Assembly (NCBI GenBank): GCA_900120395.1 | Contig: LT635553.1 | Coordinates: 597,582 to 661,581, forward strand | From: Porphyromonadaceae bacterium FC4 | Lineage (GTDB): Bacteria; Bacteroidota; Bacteroidia; Bacteroidales; Porphyromonadaceae | Direction: 5' to 3' | DNA length: 64,000 nucleotides | In this document: positions 52,478 to 61,024 of the stretch, one piece after another | Position numbering within the stretch: the first letter of the stretch is position 1 | Layout: every line of letters starts with the position of its first letter | The notes under the pieces: generated by a model | Database searches by the model: none | Told to the model about the DNA's origin: nothing | The model's input: the letters and a program-made list of their open reading frames with translations, nothing else | Program-made: the position numbers and the translations under genes

Positions 52478-53698
52478 TTACTTCGTTTTCATGATAACCA
52501 CGCGGTTCCATGCGTTCTTGTCGTAAGGCTGAACGTCTGAACCCTTGTAGTCGATCGTGATGAGCTCGGAAGAGATGCCGTACTCCTTGATCAGGCGGTC
52601 AGCAACGTTGCGTGCACGCTTCTCAGAGAGCTGCATGTTGTAGTTAGAAGTACCAGTCTGAACGTCAGCATATCCGGTTACAGTGATAGGAGTGTTGTTT
52701 GCCTTCACGAACTCAGCTGTGTTGAACAGGTTGATCTCCTGGTTGCGATCGATCTGAGCGCTACCGATGCGGAAGTAAACGATGTTCTCATAGCTCTTGT
52801 CTGCAGCAACAGGTGCAACTACCTGATCTGGGCAGTCCGGGCAGCGTACAGGGCGCTTGCTCAGCTCTGCGTTCTGGCTACGAAGGTCGTTGATCTGGCT
52901 CTGTAGACCGTTGACGAGCTCCCAGTCCATAGGTACAACACCGTTGAACTCAGTCTCACCTACGTTGAAGGTTAGACCACCACGGATACCGTAGAGATGG
53001 TCAGCCTTTTCGAATCCGGGAACAAATGCGATAGAAGGCTCGATAGTCAGTGCTACGCGGCGGCTGAAGTTGATGTTGAAATCAATACCAATGTTTGCAG
53101 ATACTGCGTGGTCAATCTCACCAAAGAAACGCTTCGTAGTTCCTGCTACTTGGTCGTCCTTCTTGAAGATGTACTTGAAGTTATCATCAGTAGCCTTCTG
53201 GTCTGCACCCACGAGGTTTGAGCCAAAGTAACCCAGACCAACGTAAGGAACGATGGAGAAACCACGATCAGGGTTGTACGGGCTGAAGTAGTTGATCATG
53301 TCGAACATGAAGTCAAAGTGGGGGTTGAACGCACGTAGTTCTACGGGTTGCTTGCCACCAAATGCCTTCAGGTTGTTGTAGTCAATAGCCAGACGAGTAC
53401 CGAAGTATGGGTTGTGCCACTGGCCAAACGCAAAACCGGCGCTCCAGCTGTACTTGTCTTTGAATTCTGCATCCTTTAGAGTGTCATAAGGGCTACCCTC
53501 TTTCCAAAATACGTATGAAGGTACGTTGATACCACCAAACAGCTGGATGAACCAGTGCTTGCTGCTAGGCTCAAAAGCTACCTTCTTGGAAGGAGTGCTA
53601 GCGAGATACTCCTCGTTTGATCTTACTTCCTGTGCATTGACAGAGAGTGCCATCAGGCCTGCTGCTGCCATGGAAAGTGCAAAAACAGTTTTTCTCAT
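52478..53698 (-). CDS. OmpA-family outer membrane protein
   Basis: 406 residues from the ATG at 53698 (MRKTVFALSMAAAGLMAL); an in-frame ATG two codons upstream is also possible. Signal peptide ending VNAQ. The N-terminal half is a beta-barrel with alternating aromatics (HWFIQLFGGINVPSYVFW, YFSPYNPDRGFSIVPYVGLGYFG). A short periplasmic helix (LQSQINDLRSQNAELSK) and a Cys-containing loop (RPVRCPDCPDQ) precede the C-terminal OmpA peptidoglycan-binding domain (ITVTGYADVQTGTSNYNMQLSEKRARNVADRLI). This resembles Porphyromonas Pgm6/Pgm7, heterotrimeric OmpA-like proteins linked by Cys. Abundant protein expected: strong promoter and a leader of about 130 bases. Confidence 0.92.
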   Translation of the reverse strand: MRKTVFALSMAAAGLMALSVNAQEVRSNEEYLASTPSKKVAFEPSSKHWFIQLFGGINVPSYVFWKEGSPYDTLKDAEFKDKYSWSAGFAFGQWHNPYFGTRLAIDYNNLKAFGGKQPVELRAFNPHFDFMFDMINYFSPYNPDRGFSIVPYVGLGYFGSNLVGADQKATDDNFKYIFKKDDQVAGTTKRFFGEIDHAVSANIGIDFNINFSRRVALTIEPSIAFVPGFEKADHLYGIRGGLTFNVGETEFNGVVPMDWELVNGLQSQINDLRSQNAELSKRPVRCPDCPDQVVAPVAADKSYENIVYFRIGSAQIDRNQEINLFNTAEFVKANNTPITVTGYADVQTGTSNYNMQLSEKRARNVADRLIKEYGISSELITIDYKGSDVQPYDKNAWNRVVIMKTK

Positions 53699-53836
53699 AA
53701 TCATAAATAATAATTGTTTGTTGTTACTCTTTTTTATCAGTCTCTTGTTAAATAATGTCTTATTCTTCGTTCGTACCGCTCTATTAAAGTGGGCGGTCAG
53801 GGGCTACCGAACCCCATGGTATCACTAATACACCCA

Positions 53837-53866
53837 CAAATATAAGAAAAAACTATCAACTGCAAA
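53837..53866 (-). promoter_or_regulatory. Promoter of the OmpA gene
   Basis: On the minus strand: TTTG (53863-53866), 18 bases, TATATTTG (53837-53844). The leader contains a short hairpin (GGGG/CCCC around TAGCCGAA-like loop at about 53801-53816). The remaining interval 53870-54079 shows no gene. Confidence 0.7.
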
Positions 53867-54079
53867 AACATAGAGCGGGTTTTTGGGGCTTCTTGGCTGT
53901 TTTGTTCCCCTTATTTGCTATATATTCCTCTTTTTTGTCGTTGGATAGTGAGTGTGGTGCTGGCGCAGTGTAGGCGCAACTGAGCCGATGAACTCTATCC
54001 GTCTTTGTGAACGTGATCTGTTTGTTCGTGTTAAGCTGGTGCGGTGAAAGTAGTAAAAATTGGTTGCCCGAGCTTGTTC

Positions 54080-54649
54080 CTATTTGATACGGCCCGGGTT
54101 TTTCCGCACAAAGTCTGCCCAGGAGCCCGACTTGCTGCTGGCAATGGGAGAGGTCTCCTGTATATGGTGGCAGAGGGCGACGGCTACTGCGTCAGTGGCA
54201 TCTAGGGCGGTGAGTAGGGACTCCTCGGGGATGCTTAGCTGCTTTTGGAGCAGTAGGCTTACCTGTTCTTTCGAGGCATTACCTCGTCCGGTGATGGCGC
54301 GCTTGATGGTGGAGGGCGGGTACTCGGTCACGGGGAGGTTGGCACTCTTTGCCGCAACAATGGCTGCCCCCTGGGCGCGTCCCAACTTGAGCATGGACTG
54401 TACGTTCTTGCCGTAAAAGGGCGCCTCTATAGCTAGGTCGGTGGGATGGTACCGACGGATGAGGGCCTGTATTGCGTCGTAGATCTTGTGCAGCCGCTCG
54501 TAGTGACTCTCGAGGGTATTGAGCTTGAGGACACCCATAGCCAGCAGGCTGAGCTCCCCGGTGCCGGCTACCGCTAGAATGCCGTAGCCCATGACGATAG
54601 TCCCCGGGTCTACGCCGATGATTATCTTTGGTTCTGTTGTTTGCTTCAC
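54080..54649 (-). CDS. ruvC: Holliday junction endonuclease RuvC
   Basis: 189 residues. Catalytic acidic residues are visible: Asp in IIGVDPGTIVMGYG, Glu in DLAIEAPFYGKNVQS, and the Asp pair in ALDATDAVAVALCHH. LGRAQGAAIVAA and EYPPSTIKRAITGRGNASKEQV are standard RuvC blocks. Resolves four-way junctions with RuvAB (not in this window). It begins 12 bases after the preceding membrane-protein gene on the same strand. Confidence 0.95.
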   Translation of the reverse strand: MKQTTEPKIIIGVDPGTIVMGYGILAVAGTGELSLLAMGVLKLNTLESHYERLHKIYDAIQALIRRYHPTDLAIEAPFYGKNVQSMLKLGRAQGAAIVAAKSANLPVTEYPPSTIKRAITGRGNASKEQVSLLLQKQLSIPEESLLTALDATDAVAVALCHHIQETSPIASSKSGSWADFVRKNPGRIK

Positions 54650-54661
54650 ACTTCGGGTTGA

Positions 54662-55753
54662 TTAGGGTTCTTGAGTCTGTTGCCTTTTTTGCTTACCCTT
54701 GGCACGGTGTCGGCTGTAGTAGAGCCAGCTAAGCCCGATGACGTGCCAAAGGACTAGAGGCAGTGCAGATACGTGGCTGATGCGGGGGCGAAAGTCGGGG
54801 TCGTCCTCCGAGGTAAAAGTGAGCTCAAAAGGGACAATGGCTCTCTGAATACGCTCACGCAGCAGTGGTTGTCGGGGTTGCGTCGTGCTTTGCTTGAGCT
54901 GCAAGCCTTCTTCGTTCTCCCTATAATAATGTGTGCTTTGTCCGTTCGTCAGGCAGCAGCCCCGCTCCGGAAGTGCTATCCGGAGGAGCTTGGGCAGAGC
55001 CCAGCAGAGGAGTGTGATGACAAGCAAGGAGTAGAGGATCCCGTAGAGTCGTGGCACGGAGAGTCTTCGTCGTGTCGCCGTACTCTTCTTGGCCCGCTCT
55101 ATTGCCACAACGGGCATATAGATTAGGACCAAGCTAAAGAGGAGGATGATCCACAGCAGCTCTTCGTATGCCCGAGGTGCGGAGGTGACGAAGTAGAGGT
55201 GGAGAATTGCCGCAGCTAGTGCGACGTCTGCCAGGCGCATACGCCAGCCCGGCTCCAGTACCACCATTGCCGTCAGCCCGTAGCCGGCAATGCCTGCCAT
55301 GAGCCATGGGGCTATGGTTGTCAGCACCTGACTTACCAGCTCGGAGGCTAGGATGTGTCTCAGGAAAAAGCAGACAAAGGTGACCTGTAGCAGAAAGAGC
55401 AAGACCAGAGCAGCTGCTCCAAAGCTTAGGGTCGTGTAGGCACTGCCTCTTTGCCCTAAGGACTCATCTAGGGGGTCTTTGGAATGTTTGCTGAGCACCT
55501 CCGGGAGAAACCGAACCAGTGCCAGCACAATACCGGACAAAAGAGGCTGATACCGGAGCCACTTGAGGGGCAGTGAACCACCTGCCGACAGAGGTAGCCA
55601 AAGGGTCTCGAGACTCCGGTGGTCTGTGATGCTCCGTATCGCAAGCAGACAATATAGAGTCACTCCCAGCCCTAATATAAAGAGGAGTAGGAGGGCGGTT
55701 CCGGTTTTTCGCCATTCGTTATGGAGTGATCGCGTCATTAATGATGCCGTCAA
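54662..55753 (-). CDS. Multi-pass membrane protein of unknown function
   Basis: 363 residues. Hydrophobic segments at about 17-40, 68-84, 108-130, 140-166, 175-192, 198-216 and 237-257, then an exported loop of ~70 polar residues (GCCLTNGQSTHYYRENEEGLQL) and a last helix (~330-350), ending in a basic Lys/Gln tail. No motif I recognise. It shares a transcript with ruvC (12-base gap) and has its own -7 box. A link to cell envelope or DNA repair cannot be decided. Confidence 0.75.
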   Translation of the reverse strand: MTASLMTRSLHNEWRKTGTALLLLFILGLGVTLYCLLAIRSITDHRSLETLWLPLSAGGSLPLKWLRYQPLLSGIVLALVRFLPEVLSKHSKDPLDESLGQRGSAYTTLSFGAAALVLLFLLQVTFVCFFLRHILASELVSQVLTTIAPWLMAGIAGYGLTAMVVLEPGWRMRLADVALAAAILHLYFVTSAPRAYEELLWIILLFSLVLIYMPVVAIERAKKSTATRRRLSVPRLYGILYSLLVITLLCWALPKLLRIALPERGCCLTNGQSTHYYRENEEGLQLKQSTTQPRQPLLRERIQRAIVPFELTFTSEDDPDFRPRISHVSALPLVLWHVIGLSWLYYSRHRAKGKQKRQQTQEP

Positions 55754-55773
55754 ATGAGGTTGGAGGTTGTGTA

Positions 55774-55781
55774 CAAAGTTA
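55774..55781 (-). promoter_or_regulatory. -7 box of the membrane protein-ruvC unit
   Basis: TAACTTTG on the minus strand, about 21 bases before the start codon. Confidence 0.5.
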
Positions 55782-55852
55782 AACTATTTCAGGCGATTCC
55801 CCTTGCCCGTCATCAGGTTCGCTGCAACTCGAGTTTTTCGCTCGGTATCAGG

Positions 55853-55949
55853 GCAAAAAAATTGACGGATAGTAGCGAAAAGTTTCCAGTAGGAAAGAAA
55901 ACGATTTGACGGATAGAAGCAATCTGTTTCCAGTAGGAAACTTTTTTGC
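55853..55949 (+). repeat. Twin-palindrome dispersed element, copy H
   Basis: Forward orientation: GCAAAAAAATTGACGGATAG, two GTTTCCAGTAGGAAA palindromes, ends CTTTTTTGC. Between divergent genes (membrane protein and winged-helix protein). The right flank CTCAGGCGGGTGGTTT resembles that of copy C. Confidence 0.92.
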
Positions 55950-56066
55950 TCTCAGGCGGGTGGTTTTTGAGCCGGCACGAACGGCTTTCGGATGCTGACC
56001 GGTCTGCGGTCCAAAGCTGTCGTGTTCCTGACCGGCGGCGTTGTTTAGATTCTAAAATAAAATAAG

Positions 56067-56074
56067 TACATTTG
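56067..56074 (+). promoter_or_regulatory. -7 box of the winged-helix gene
   Basis: TACATTTG, exact consensus match, 48 bases before the ATG; a well-spaced -33 element is not visible. Confidence 0.55.
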
Positions 56075-56122
56075 CGAAGAGTAAGATAGTGTAAGCCAAT
56101 TAACTAACTAAAAGGGATAAAT

Positions 56123-56329
56123 ATGATTGAAACAATTGGAACCAACGCAGGCCTCGTGTGGCGTGCGCTTGATGAAAGCAGTAAAGCACTGACCGTAAAA
56201 GAGCTGAAGCGCGTGACGAAGTTGCGCACCGAGCGTGATGTGAACCTAGCTCTCGGCTGGCTCGCAAAGGAAGGGAAAATCGACTTTGACACGACAGAAA
56301 AAGAATTTACAGTCAGTCTGAGGAGGTAG
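56123..56329 (+). CDS. Small winged-helix DNA-binding protein (DUF2582-like)
   Basis: 68 residues. Predicted helices GTNAGLVWRALDES, VKELKRVTKL and ERDVNLALGWLAKEGK followed by a two-strand wing (IDFDTTEKEFTVSL) form a winged helix-turn-helix. This compact protein is common and highly conserved in Bacteroidetes, annotated as winged helix domain/DUF2582. No partner domain, so it probably binds DNA as a dimer; targets unknown. Monocistronic with its own promoter and a palindromic terminator. Confidence 0.88.
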   Translation: MIETIGTNAGLVWRALDESSKALTVKELKRVTKLRTERDVNLALGWLAKEGKIDFDTTEKEFTVSLRR

Positions 56330-56420
56330 TCCTTCCGGGATTTCCTCTCCTGATGAATACGATGGGCTGTGTAGTGTCGCCAGTGGGGTGACTGCTACAT
56401 GGCTTTCTTTTTAGCCAATA

Positions 56421-56452
56421 AGAGGGTGTGCCAAAGCTTTGGCACACCCTCT
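56421..56452. terminator. Perfect 32-bp palindrome terminator
   Basis: Self-complementary from 56421 to 56452 with centre CCAAAGCTTTGG and GGGTGTGCC core; member of the same family as 6662, 18756 and 44796. Placed between two converging transcripts, and T-rich after it. Confidence 0.85.
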
Positions 56453-56490
56453 CTCTTTGCGTGTCGATAGGCTCTGCGCTCTGCCGATAC

Positions 56491-57396
56491 TTAGCTGAGG
56501 CTAAAGGTGGAGCGACCAATCAGGTAGCCGTCTGCAAAAAACTCCACCTGATAGCTGCCCTCGATCAAAAACTCCTGGATATCCCAGTAGATCGTCATGC
56601 TGACCGGCTCGCCACCGTACTCTACTTGACGGGATACCGAGTAGGGTACCTGTCCGCTCTCAAAGGGGAAGGTGCCACTCACGCCCGGCTGCTCTAGGAG
56701 AACGCCGTCCGGCTTGGTGATGCGTAGGTAGATGGTCTTCATCCCCGGCTCTGCGGTGACGTTGCGATCCAGCTGGAAGGTGAACTCGAGTTGCTTCATG
56801 TTTTGCACCCGCTTGGTGTCTCGGCCTCTCGAGTTGAGCCCTCGTACCTGCAGCCCGGAGACTGAGAGCTTGGCGGCCAGCTGTACCTGTCCGGCTAGCT
56901 TTTCTTTCTCAGCCTGGAGACGCTGGCGCTGGGTGGTTACCTGCGAGATCTGTTGCTTCACCGCTTGGTTCTCTGTCCTGAGCGCTTCGTTGGCACGATT
57001 GAGGGAGTCAATCTGGACGACATAGTTCCGGAGGACCTTGCGGAGGGTCTCCAGCTCTCGGCGCAGATCTGCGATCTTGGCGGCGTTGGTCGACTTTACG
57101 GTCTGCAGCTCTTCCATCAGTCGCTGCACTTTTGCCTGCTCGGAGGCAAGCTGATTGAGTAGCGAGTCGTTGTCTACGGTGAACTTGAAGCCCTCGTACT
57201 GCAAGACGAGGTCGTTGTAGTCCTCCTCGAGCAGCTTTTTGTCCAGTGCAGAGAGCTCCTGGATCTCCGAGATCTTTTTTTGTTGGTGCACGATGTACAC
57301 GGCACCTCCTATGATGAGGAGGGCGGTCAGGATGCCCAGGAGGATGTAGAGGGCTTTTCGTTGTCTGGCTTTGTCTTCGGCTGTAGGTCCGGTCAT
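56491..57396 (-). CDS. Membrane-anchored coiled-coil protein
   Basis: 301 residues from the ATG at 57396, which overlaps the upstream stop (ATGA); the frame extends to 57426, but the overlap pattern of this operon favours 57396. One membrane helix (~18-37: ALYILLGILTALLIIGGAVYIV), then a long coiled coil (~45-180, heptads rich in Leu/Glu/Gln) and a C-terminal beta-domain (~190-300: LEFTFQLDRNVTAEPGMKTIYLRITKPDGV, VSMTIYWDIQEFLIEGSYQVEFFADG). Resembles periplasmic coiled-coil proteins of Bacteroidales without an assigned role; likely an envelope scaffold. Last gene of the PDZ-GH125-DUF3256 operon. Confidence 0.78.
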   Translation of the reverse strand: MTGPTAEDKARQRKALYILLGILTALLIIGGAVYIVHQQKKISEIQELSALDKKLLEEDYNDLVLQYEGFKFTVDNDSLLNQLASEQAKVQRLMEELQTVKSTNAAKIADLRRELETLRKVLRNYVVQIDSLNRANEALRTENQAVKQQISQVTTQRQRLQAEKEKLAGQVQLAAKLSVSGLQVRGLNSRGRDTKRVQNMKQLEFTFQLDRNVTAEPGMKTIYLRITKPDGVLLEQPGVSGTFPFESGQVPYSVSRQVEYGGEPVSMTIYWDIQEFLIEGSYQVEFFADGYLIGRSTFSLS

Positions 57397-58052
57397 GGTT
57401 GGGGTACGAAGCGGTTGTTCTTCCACCGGTAGGTTATTTTGTCCTTGAGGAGGGAGGTCACTATGGGGTGTTGCTTGGCTGCCATCTCCTCGTCAAATGT
57501 GGTGATGCGAAACGTAAGGGTAGGGCTGTCGGCATCAAAAGATGCGGCGTAGTCCCAGGAGCCACGCTCCACCAGTGCCTTTTTGTAGTCCAGCCGGGTG
57601 GAGTCTGCGGAATTGATCAAAAACTGCTCCGGCTGCGGTAGCTCCACGAGAGAGGAGCCACTGATGGGGGTCCACTCGGAGTCATAGAAGGTGAGCACCG
57701 ATATAGCAGGTCGGATGGTGGAGGTGACGCCCATAGCTAAGCGCGTGGGGCGAAGCAGGCTGCGGAACTCCTTTAGCTCGACCACCATGGTAGAGTCCAG
57801 CTCCAGGCGGAGGTAGGTGTCGGTGATCTTTGTGATCCGGCAGGGACCACCATACACGTTTCGGATCTTTTCGGTTGGCTCTTGAGTGTAGTACTGCTTG
57901 ACCAGCTCTACCTTTAGATCCTGGCTCAAGGCGGGGATCAGGTCCGCCGGTGTGTTGCTGAAAAGAAGAGCCATCCTCGACTGCTTCTGCGCCAGCATAG
58001 GCAGGGCGCAGAGCAGCAGGATGGCAAATAGGGTCTGTCTTCTCAGAGTCAT
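57393..58052 (-). CDS. DUF3256-like exported protein
   Basis: 219 residues; signal peptide ending PMLAQ. LLFSNTPADLIPALSQDLKVELVKQYYTQ, followed by YLRLELDSTMVVELKEFRSL and ISVLTFYDSEWTPI, matches the DUF3256 family of Bacteroidales envelope proteins of unknown function. Overlaps GH125 and the coiled-coil gene by four bases each, so all are translated together. Confidence 0.75.
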   Translation of the reverse strand: MTLRRQTLFAILLLCALPMLAQKQSRMALLFSNTPADLIPALSQDLKVELVKQYYTQEPTEKIRNVYGGPCRITKITDTYLRLELDSTMVVELKEFRSLLRPTRLAMGVTSTIRPAISVLTFYDSEWTPISGSSLVELPQPEQFLINSADSTRLDYKKALVERGSWDYAASFDADSPTLTFRITTFDEEMAAKQHPIVTSLLKDKITYRWKNNRFVPQP

Positions 58053-59503
58053 AGACTATTGAGAAGGTCCAGCTTGCCCTGTCCTTCGAGCGTCAGGATC
58101 AACTCACCAAAGAGGGAATTTTGCCATGCAAACCAAGGACGGGTGTAGTTGGTTGCGTCGTCCTTGTTGAACGACTCGTGGATCAGGCCGGTATTGCTGT
58201 CCGTGGATATCAGCATACGGAGGCAGTGAAGGATCTCCGCATCGTCGTTGCTGGTAAAGGCTCTCATCATGATGCTCATGGGCCATACCATGTCGTACCC
58301 GATGTGGGGACCACCGATACCCTCGCCTGCCTTGCCCTTGAAGAAGTAGGGGTTGTCTTCGCTGAGGACGAAGCGGCGGGTGTTTTGGTAGATGGGGTCG
58401 TTAGGATCGACATCACCGAGGTAGGGGAGAGCAATGAGGCTGGGCACGTTAGCGTCATCCATTAGGTTGTGGTTGCCATAGCCGTCCACCTCAAAAGCGT
58501 AGATCTTTCCGTACTTGGGGTGGTTCACTACTGCGTACTCCTTGAGTGCTGCCTCTACTTCGTCAGCCAGTGCTTCAAACTCGCCTGCCATCTTATTCTG
58601 ACCGAGGACAGATCTCAGGATCTCCGCTGCCTTGCGGCTGGAGGTTACGGCAAAGAAGTTGGAAGGAACGAGGAACTGGAAGTGGGTCGCATCGTCCGAT
58701 GGACGGAATGCAGAGACGATCAACCCTACCGGCTTCACCGGCTCGCCATAGCCATCGTTGGACTTCGTGTCGGTGCTGCGGGTAGTCATCCTCTGGAAGC
58801 TGTACGCACCGAGACCGTCCTTGCGCTGCTGGTCTTTGAAAGTAGCCAGTATCTTCTGCATCGCTTCGATGAAGGTGCTGTCAAAGATAGAGGTATCTCC
58901 CGTTACCTTCCAGTACTCGTATGCTAAGCGGATCGGGTAGCAGAGCGAGTCAATCTCCCACTTGCGCTCATGGAGCTCGGGGAGCATGTCGGTGAGGTCT
59001 GTGTCCCAGGGTGAGGGCGCAGGACCGTCTAGGAAAGCGTTAGCAAAGGGATCGAGGCAGATCTGCATCATGTGCATTCGGATGGTTCCCTTGAGCATAT
59101 CCTTTACCTTCGGATCCTTGTTCGCAAAGCGAAGGTAGGGCCACACCTGTGCTCCGGAGTCACGCAGCCACATCGCTGCAAGGTCGCCGGTGTAGACAAA
59201 AGTCTCGGGGTTGCCCTCGCTGTCGTAGCGGAAGTGAACGGTCGTATCCAGGGTACTGGGCAGACAGTTTTCGAACATCCAGCGGAGCTTGGGGTTCTTG
59301 AGCAGCTTGCTGACCCGCTTGATCTCGCGCTCTATGGCATCGCTCTGAAAGAGTCTGCTCTCTACGTCAGGGCGCTTGGAGATATACGTGTTATCCTTGA
59401 CTTCTATACGAGCGAGCTCCATGTAAGGGTGCTCTTCGTCAGTTTGGGCAAATGCACCTCCCGACAGGAGTAGGGCAGGTAGGAGTAGGAGGATTTTTTT
59501 CAT
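58049..59503 (-). CDS. GH125 exo-alpha-1,6-mannosidase
   Basis: 484 residues; signal peptide ending GGAFAQ, so periplasmic. GH125 features: SRLFQSDAIEREIKRVSKLLKNPKLRWMFENCLPSTLDTTV-like start region, YTGDLAAMWLRDSGAQVWPYL (the D-x-x-A-M-W-L-R-D-S motif of the active site), DELHERKWEIDSLCYPI-type segment (LHERKWEIDSLCY), and the C-terminal GIGGPHIGYDMVWPMSIMMRAF. Removes terminal alpha-1,6-linked mannose, as in high-mannose N-glycans. It sits in an operon with proteins that have no obvious glycan role, 7 kb from the GH18 PUL. A glycosyl hydrolase of a related inverting family is the alternative. Confidence 0.9.
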   Translation of the reverse strand: MKKILLLLPALLLSGGAFAQTDEEHPYMELARIEVKDNTYISKRPDVESRLFQSDAIEREIKRVSKLLKNPKLRWMFENCLPSTLDTTVHFRYDSEGNPETFVYTGDLAAMWLRDSGAQVWPYLRFANKDPKVKDMLKGTIRMHMMQICLDPFANAFLDGPAPSPWDTDLTDMLPELHERKWEIDSLCYPIRLAYEYWKVTGDTSIFDSTFIEAMQKILATFKDQQRKDGLGAYSFQRMTTRSTDTKSNDGYGEPVKPVGLIVSAFRPSDDATHFQFLVPSNFFAVTSSRKAAEILRSVLGQNKMAGEFEALADEVEAALKEYAVVNHPKYGKIYAFEVDGYGNHNLMDDANVPSLIALPYLGDVDPNDPIYQNTRRFVLSEDNPYFFKGKAGEGIGGPHIGYDMVWPMSIMMRAFTSNDDAEILHCLRMLISTDSNTGLIHESFNKDDATNYTRPWFAWQNSLFGELILTLEGQGKLDLLNSL

Positions 59504-60936
59504 TTTAGTTCGGTATAGTTTAGTGTGACGAGCTCAGGCGTGACGAGCGCTGATAAGGGCTCTCCGTTTCGCTCAATTTCAAATACAATCTCTTTGATAA
59601 CAGGTGAGTGGACGTATGTCCGATGGCTGAATAGGTAGGAAAAAGCCGCTTGGTACTTAGGCTGCTGCAGTAGTTCCGCCACCTGCAAGTACTTGTCTAC
59701 CCGCCAGTATTGGCACTGCTGCAGACCTTTATCGTTGGGGAAGCGTGTGCTCTCGTCCCTAAAGTCCCAGGAAGCCTTGATGAAGTCCTTATACGATGCG
59801 GTCATCTTGCCGACACTGCTATCCAGTGGCAGGCCATTGATCGACTTGATGCGATCCCCCTCGTGCAGTCCGGCCTTGGCTGCCGGGCTGTTGGGTGCCA
59901 CGGCACGTATGATCTGTAGGTCATCGGCATCGTAGCTGATGCCCGTATAGCGGTAGGAGTTTTGGTGGCGAACAAAGGAGGGGTTCATGATGTAGCGCAT
60001 GAAAGGGAAGTTCGCCATCAGTAGAGGAGCAAAGGCCGCCACATACTGCTCCGTCGTGTAGTCTTGGTTGAGGAGCTCACGGGCGGTGACACTCCACACC
60101 TTGGTGTTGTCCTTGAGGTCGTACAGTTCGATGTCCAGCACCAGCCTCTTTTTGCCCGAAAAAGCAGGCGCACTGATGCTCAAAAAAGGAAAGGCCTCAA
60201 AGCGCTCCGTGCTGTAGTCATAGCGGTAGTTGCGAAAAGCAGGGTCGAGATTAGCATCGCTCCCCTCACGATATGAAGAGTTGGGCTTCACCCCTCCCTG
60301 GATATTGACCATCAGGTCGCCTCCGGTCTGGACCTCAGTGAGTCCCTTTCGTTCCAGCTCCTTGGCTATCGCACGCGCCATCGGGCTGCGTCGCTGCTCC
60401 TGTGGAATTATAAAGGTAGAGTAGGACAAAAAGTCACGTGTCGTCGGGAGAGTATGGATGAAAGGCATCGCAAACCTCCGATCCGAGACATCCTCAAGGC
60501 TGTACATCGAAAAAGCACTTGCCATCAGTCCCTCATCAAGCTCCTCGACGGGTCTGCACCTTTTATTCAGGGTAACGGTCTGTGTGGGTTTGCCCAGTCG
60601 TGCAATCTCCAGCGTCACGGAGCTCTTGAGCGGATTCAGGAGTGCACCGGTGATCGCGTCTTCAGATAGGTCGTAAGTGTCCTTCCCATCAATCTTGAGC
60701 AGTATGTCACCGACGCGGATACCCGCCCGGGCTGCTGCACCGCCCGGGATAACCTCCACCACTACGGCATGCGAATCACCCCAGTTGGGTTGGTAGCTGA
60801 TCTGGTACAGTAGCCCCACGTCGCAGCGGGTCGTTAGCGAAAAATCCTCGCCCACCTGTGCATGGAGTGTCGGACCGGCAAATAGGGCGGTGAGTACAGC
60901 CCATACAAGCAGCATTAGTCTATTCTTATTGTTCAT
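59500..60936 (-). CDS. Exported protein with two PDZ domains and a DUF4136-like domain
   Basis: 478 residues from the ATG at 60936 (MNNKNRLMLLVWAVL); two codons more are possible. Signal peptide ending LHAQ. PDZ1 (~40-120: VVVEVIPGGAAARAGIRVGDILLKIDGKD), a middle DUF4136-type region (~180-320: SPMARAIAKELERKGLTEVQTGGDLMVNIQ, KRLVLDIELYDLKDNTKVWSV), and PDZ2 (~335-380: IIRAVAPNSPAAKAGLHEGDRIKSINGLPL). No protease domain, so it is a substrate- or complex-binding protein. First gene of the operon with GH125, which overlaps its stop by four bases. Confidence 0.85.
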   Translation of the reverse strand: MNNKNRLMLLVWAVLTALFAGPTLHAQVGEDFSLTTRCDVGLLYQISYQPNWGDSHAVVVEVIPGGAAARAGIRVGDILLKIDGKDTYDLSEDAITGALLNPLKSSVTLEIARLGKPTQTVTLNKRCRPVEELDEGLMASAFSMYSLEDVSDRRFAMPFIHTLPTTRDFLSYSTFIIPQEQRRSPMARAIAKELERKGLTEVQTGGDLMVNIQGGVKPNSSYREGSDANLDPAFRNYRYDYSTERFEAFPFLSISAPAFSGKKRLVLDIELYDLKDNTKVWSVTARELLNQDYTTEQYVAAFAPLLMANFPFMRYIMNPSFVRHQNSYRYTGISYDADDLQIIRAVAPNSPAAKAGLHEGDRIKSINGLPLDSSVGKMTASYKDFIKASWDFRDESTRFPNDKGLQQCQYWRVDKYLQVAELLQQPKYQAAFSYLFSHRTYVHSPVIKEIVFEIERNGEPLSALVTPELVTLNYTELK

Positions 60937-61016
60937 ATGCACCGGGTCTCTATTTTATGGTGTTTTTGTTATCGGATTCAGTTTGTCTGGTCAAGCAATA
61001 CACGCCCAACCTGAAG

Positions 61017-61024
61017 CAAATATA
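61017..61024 (-). promoter_or_regulatory. -7 box of the PDZ-GH125 operon
   Basis: TATATTTG on the minus strand, about 81 bases before the start codon. No matching -33 element found. Confidence 0.5.
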
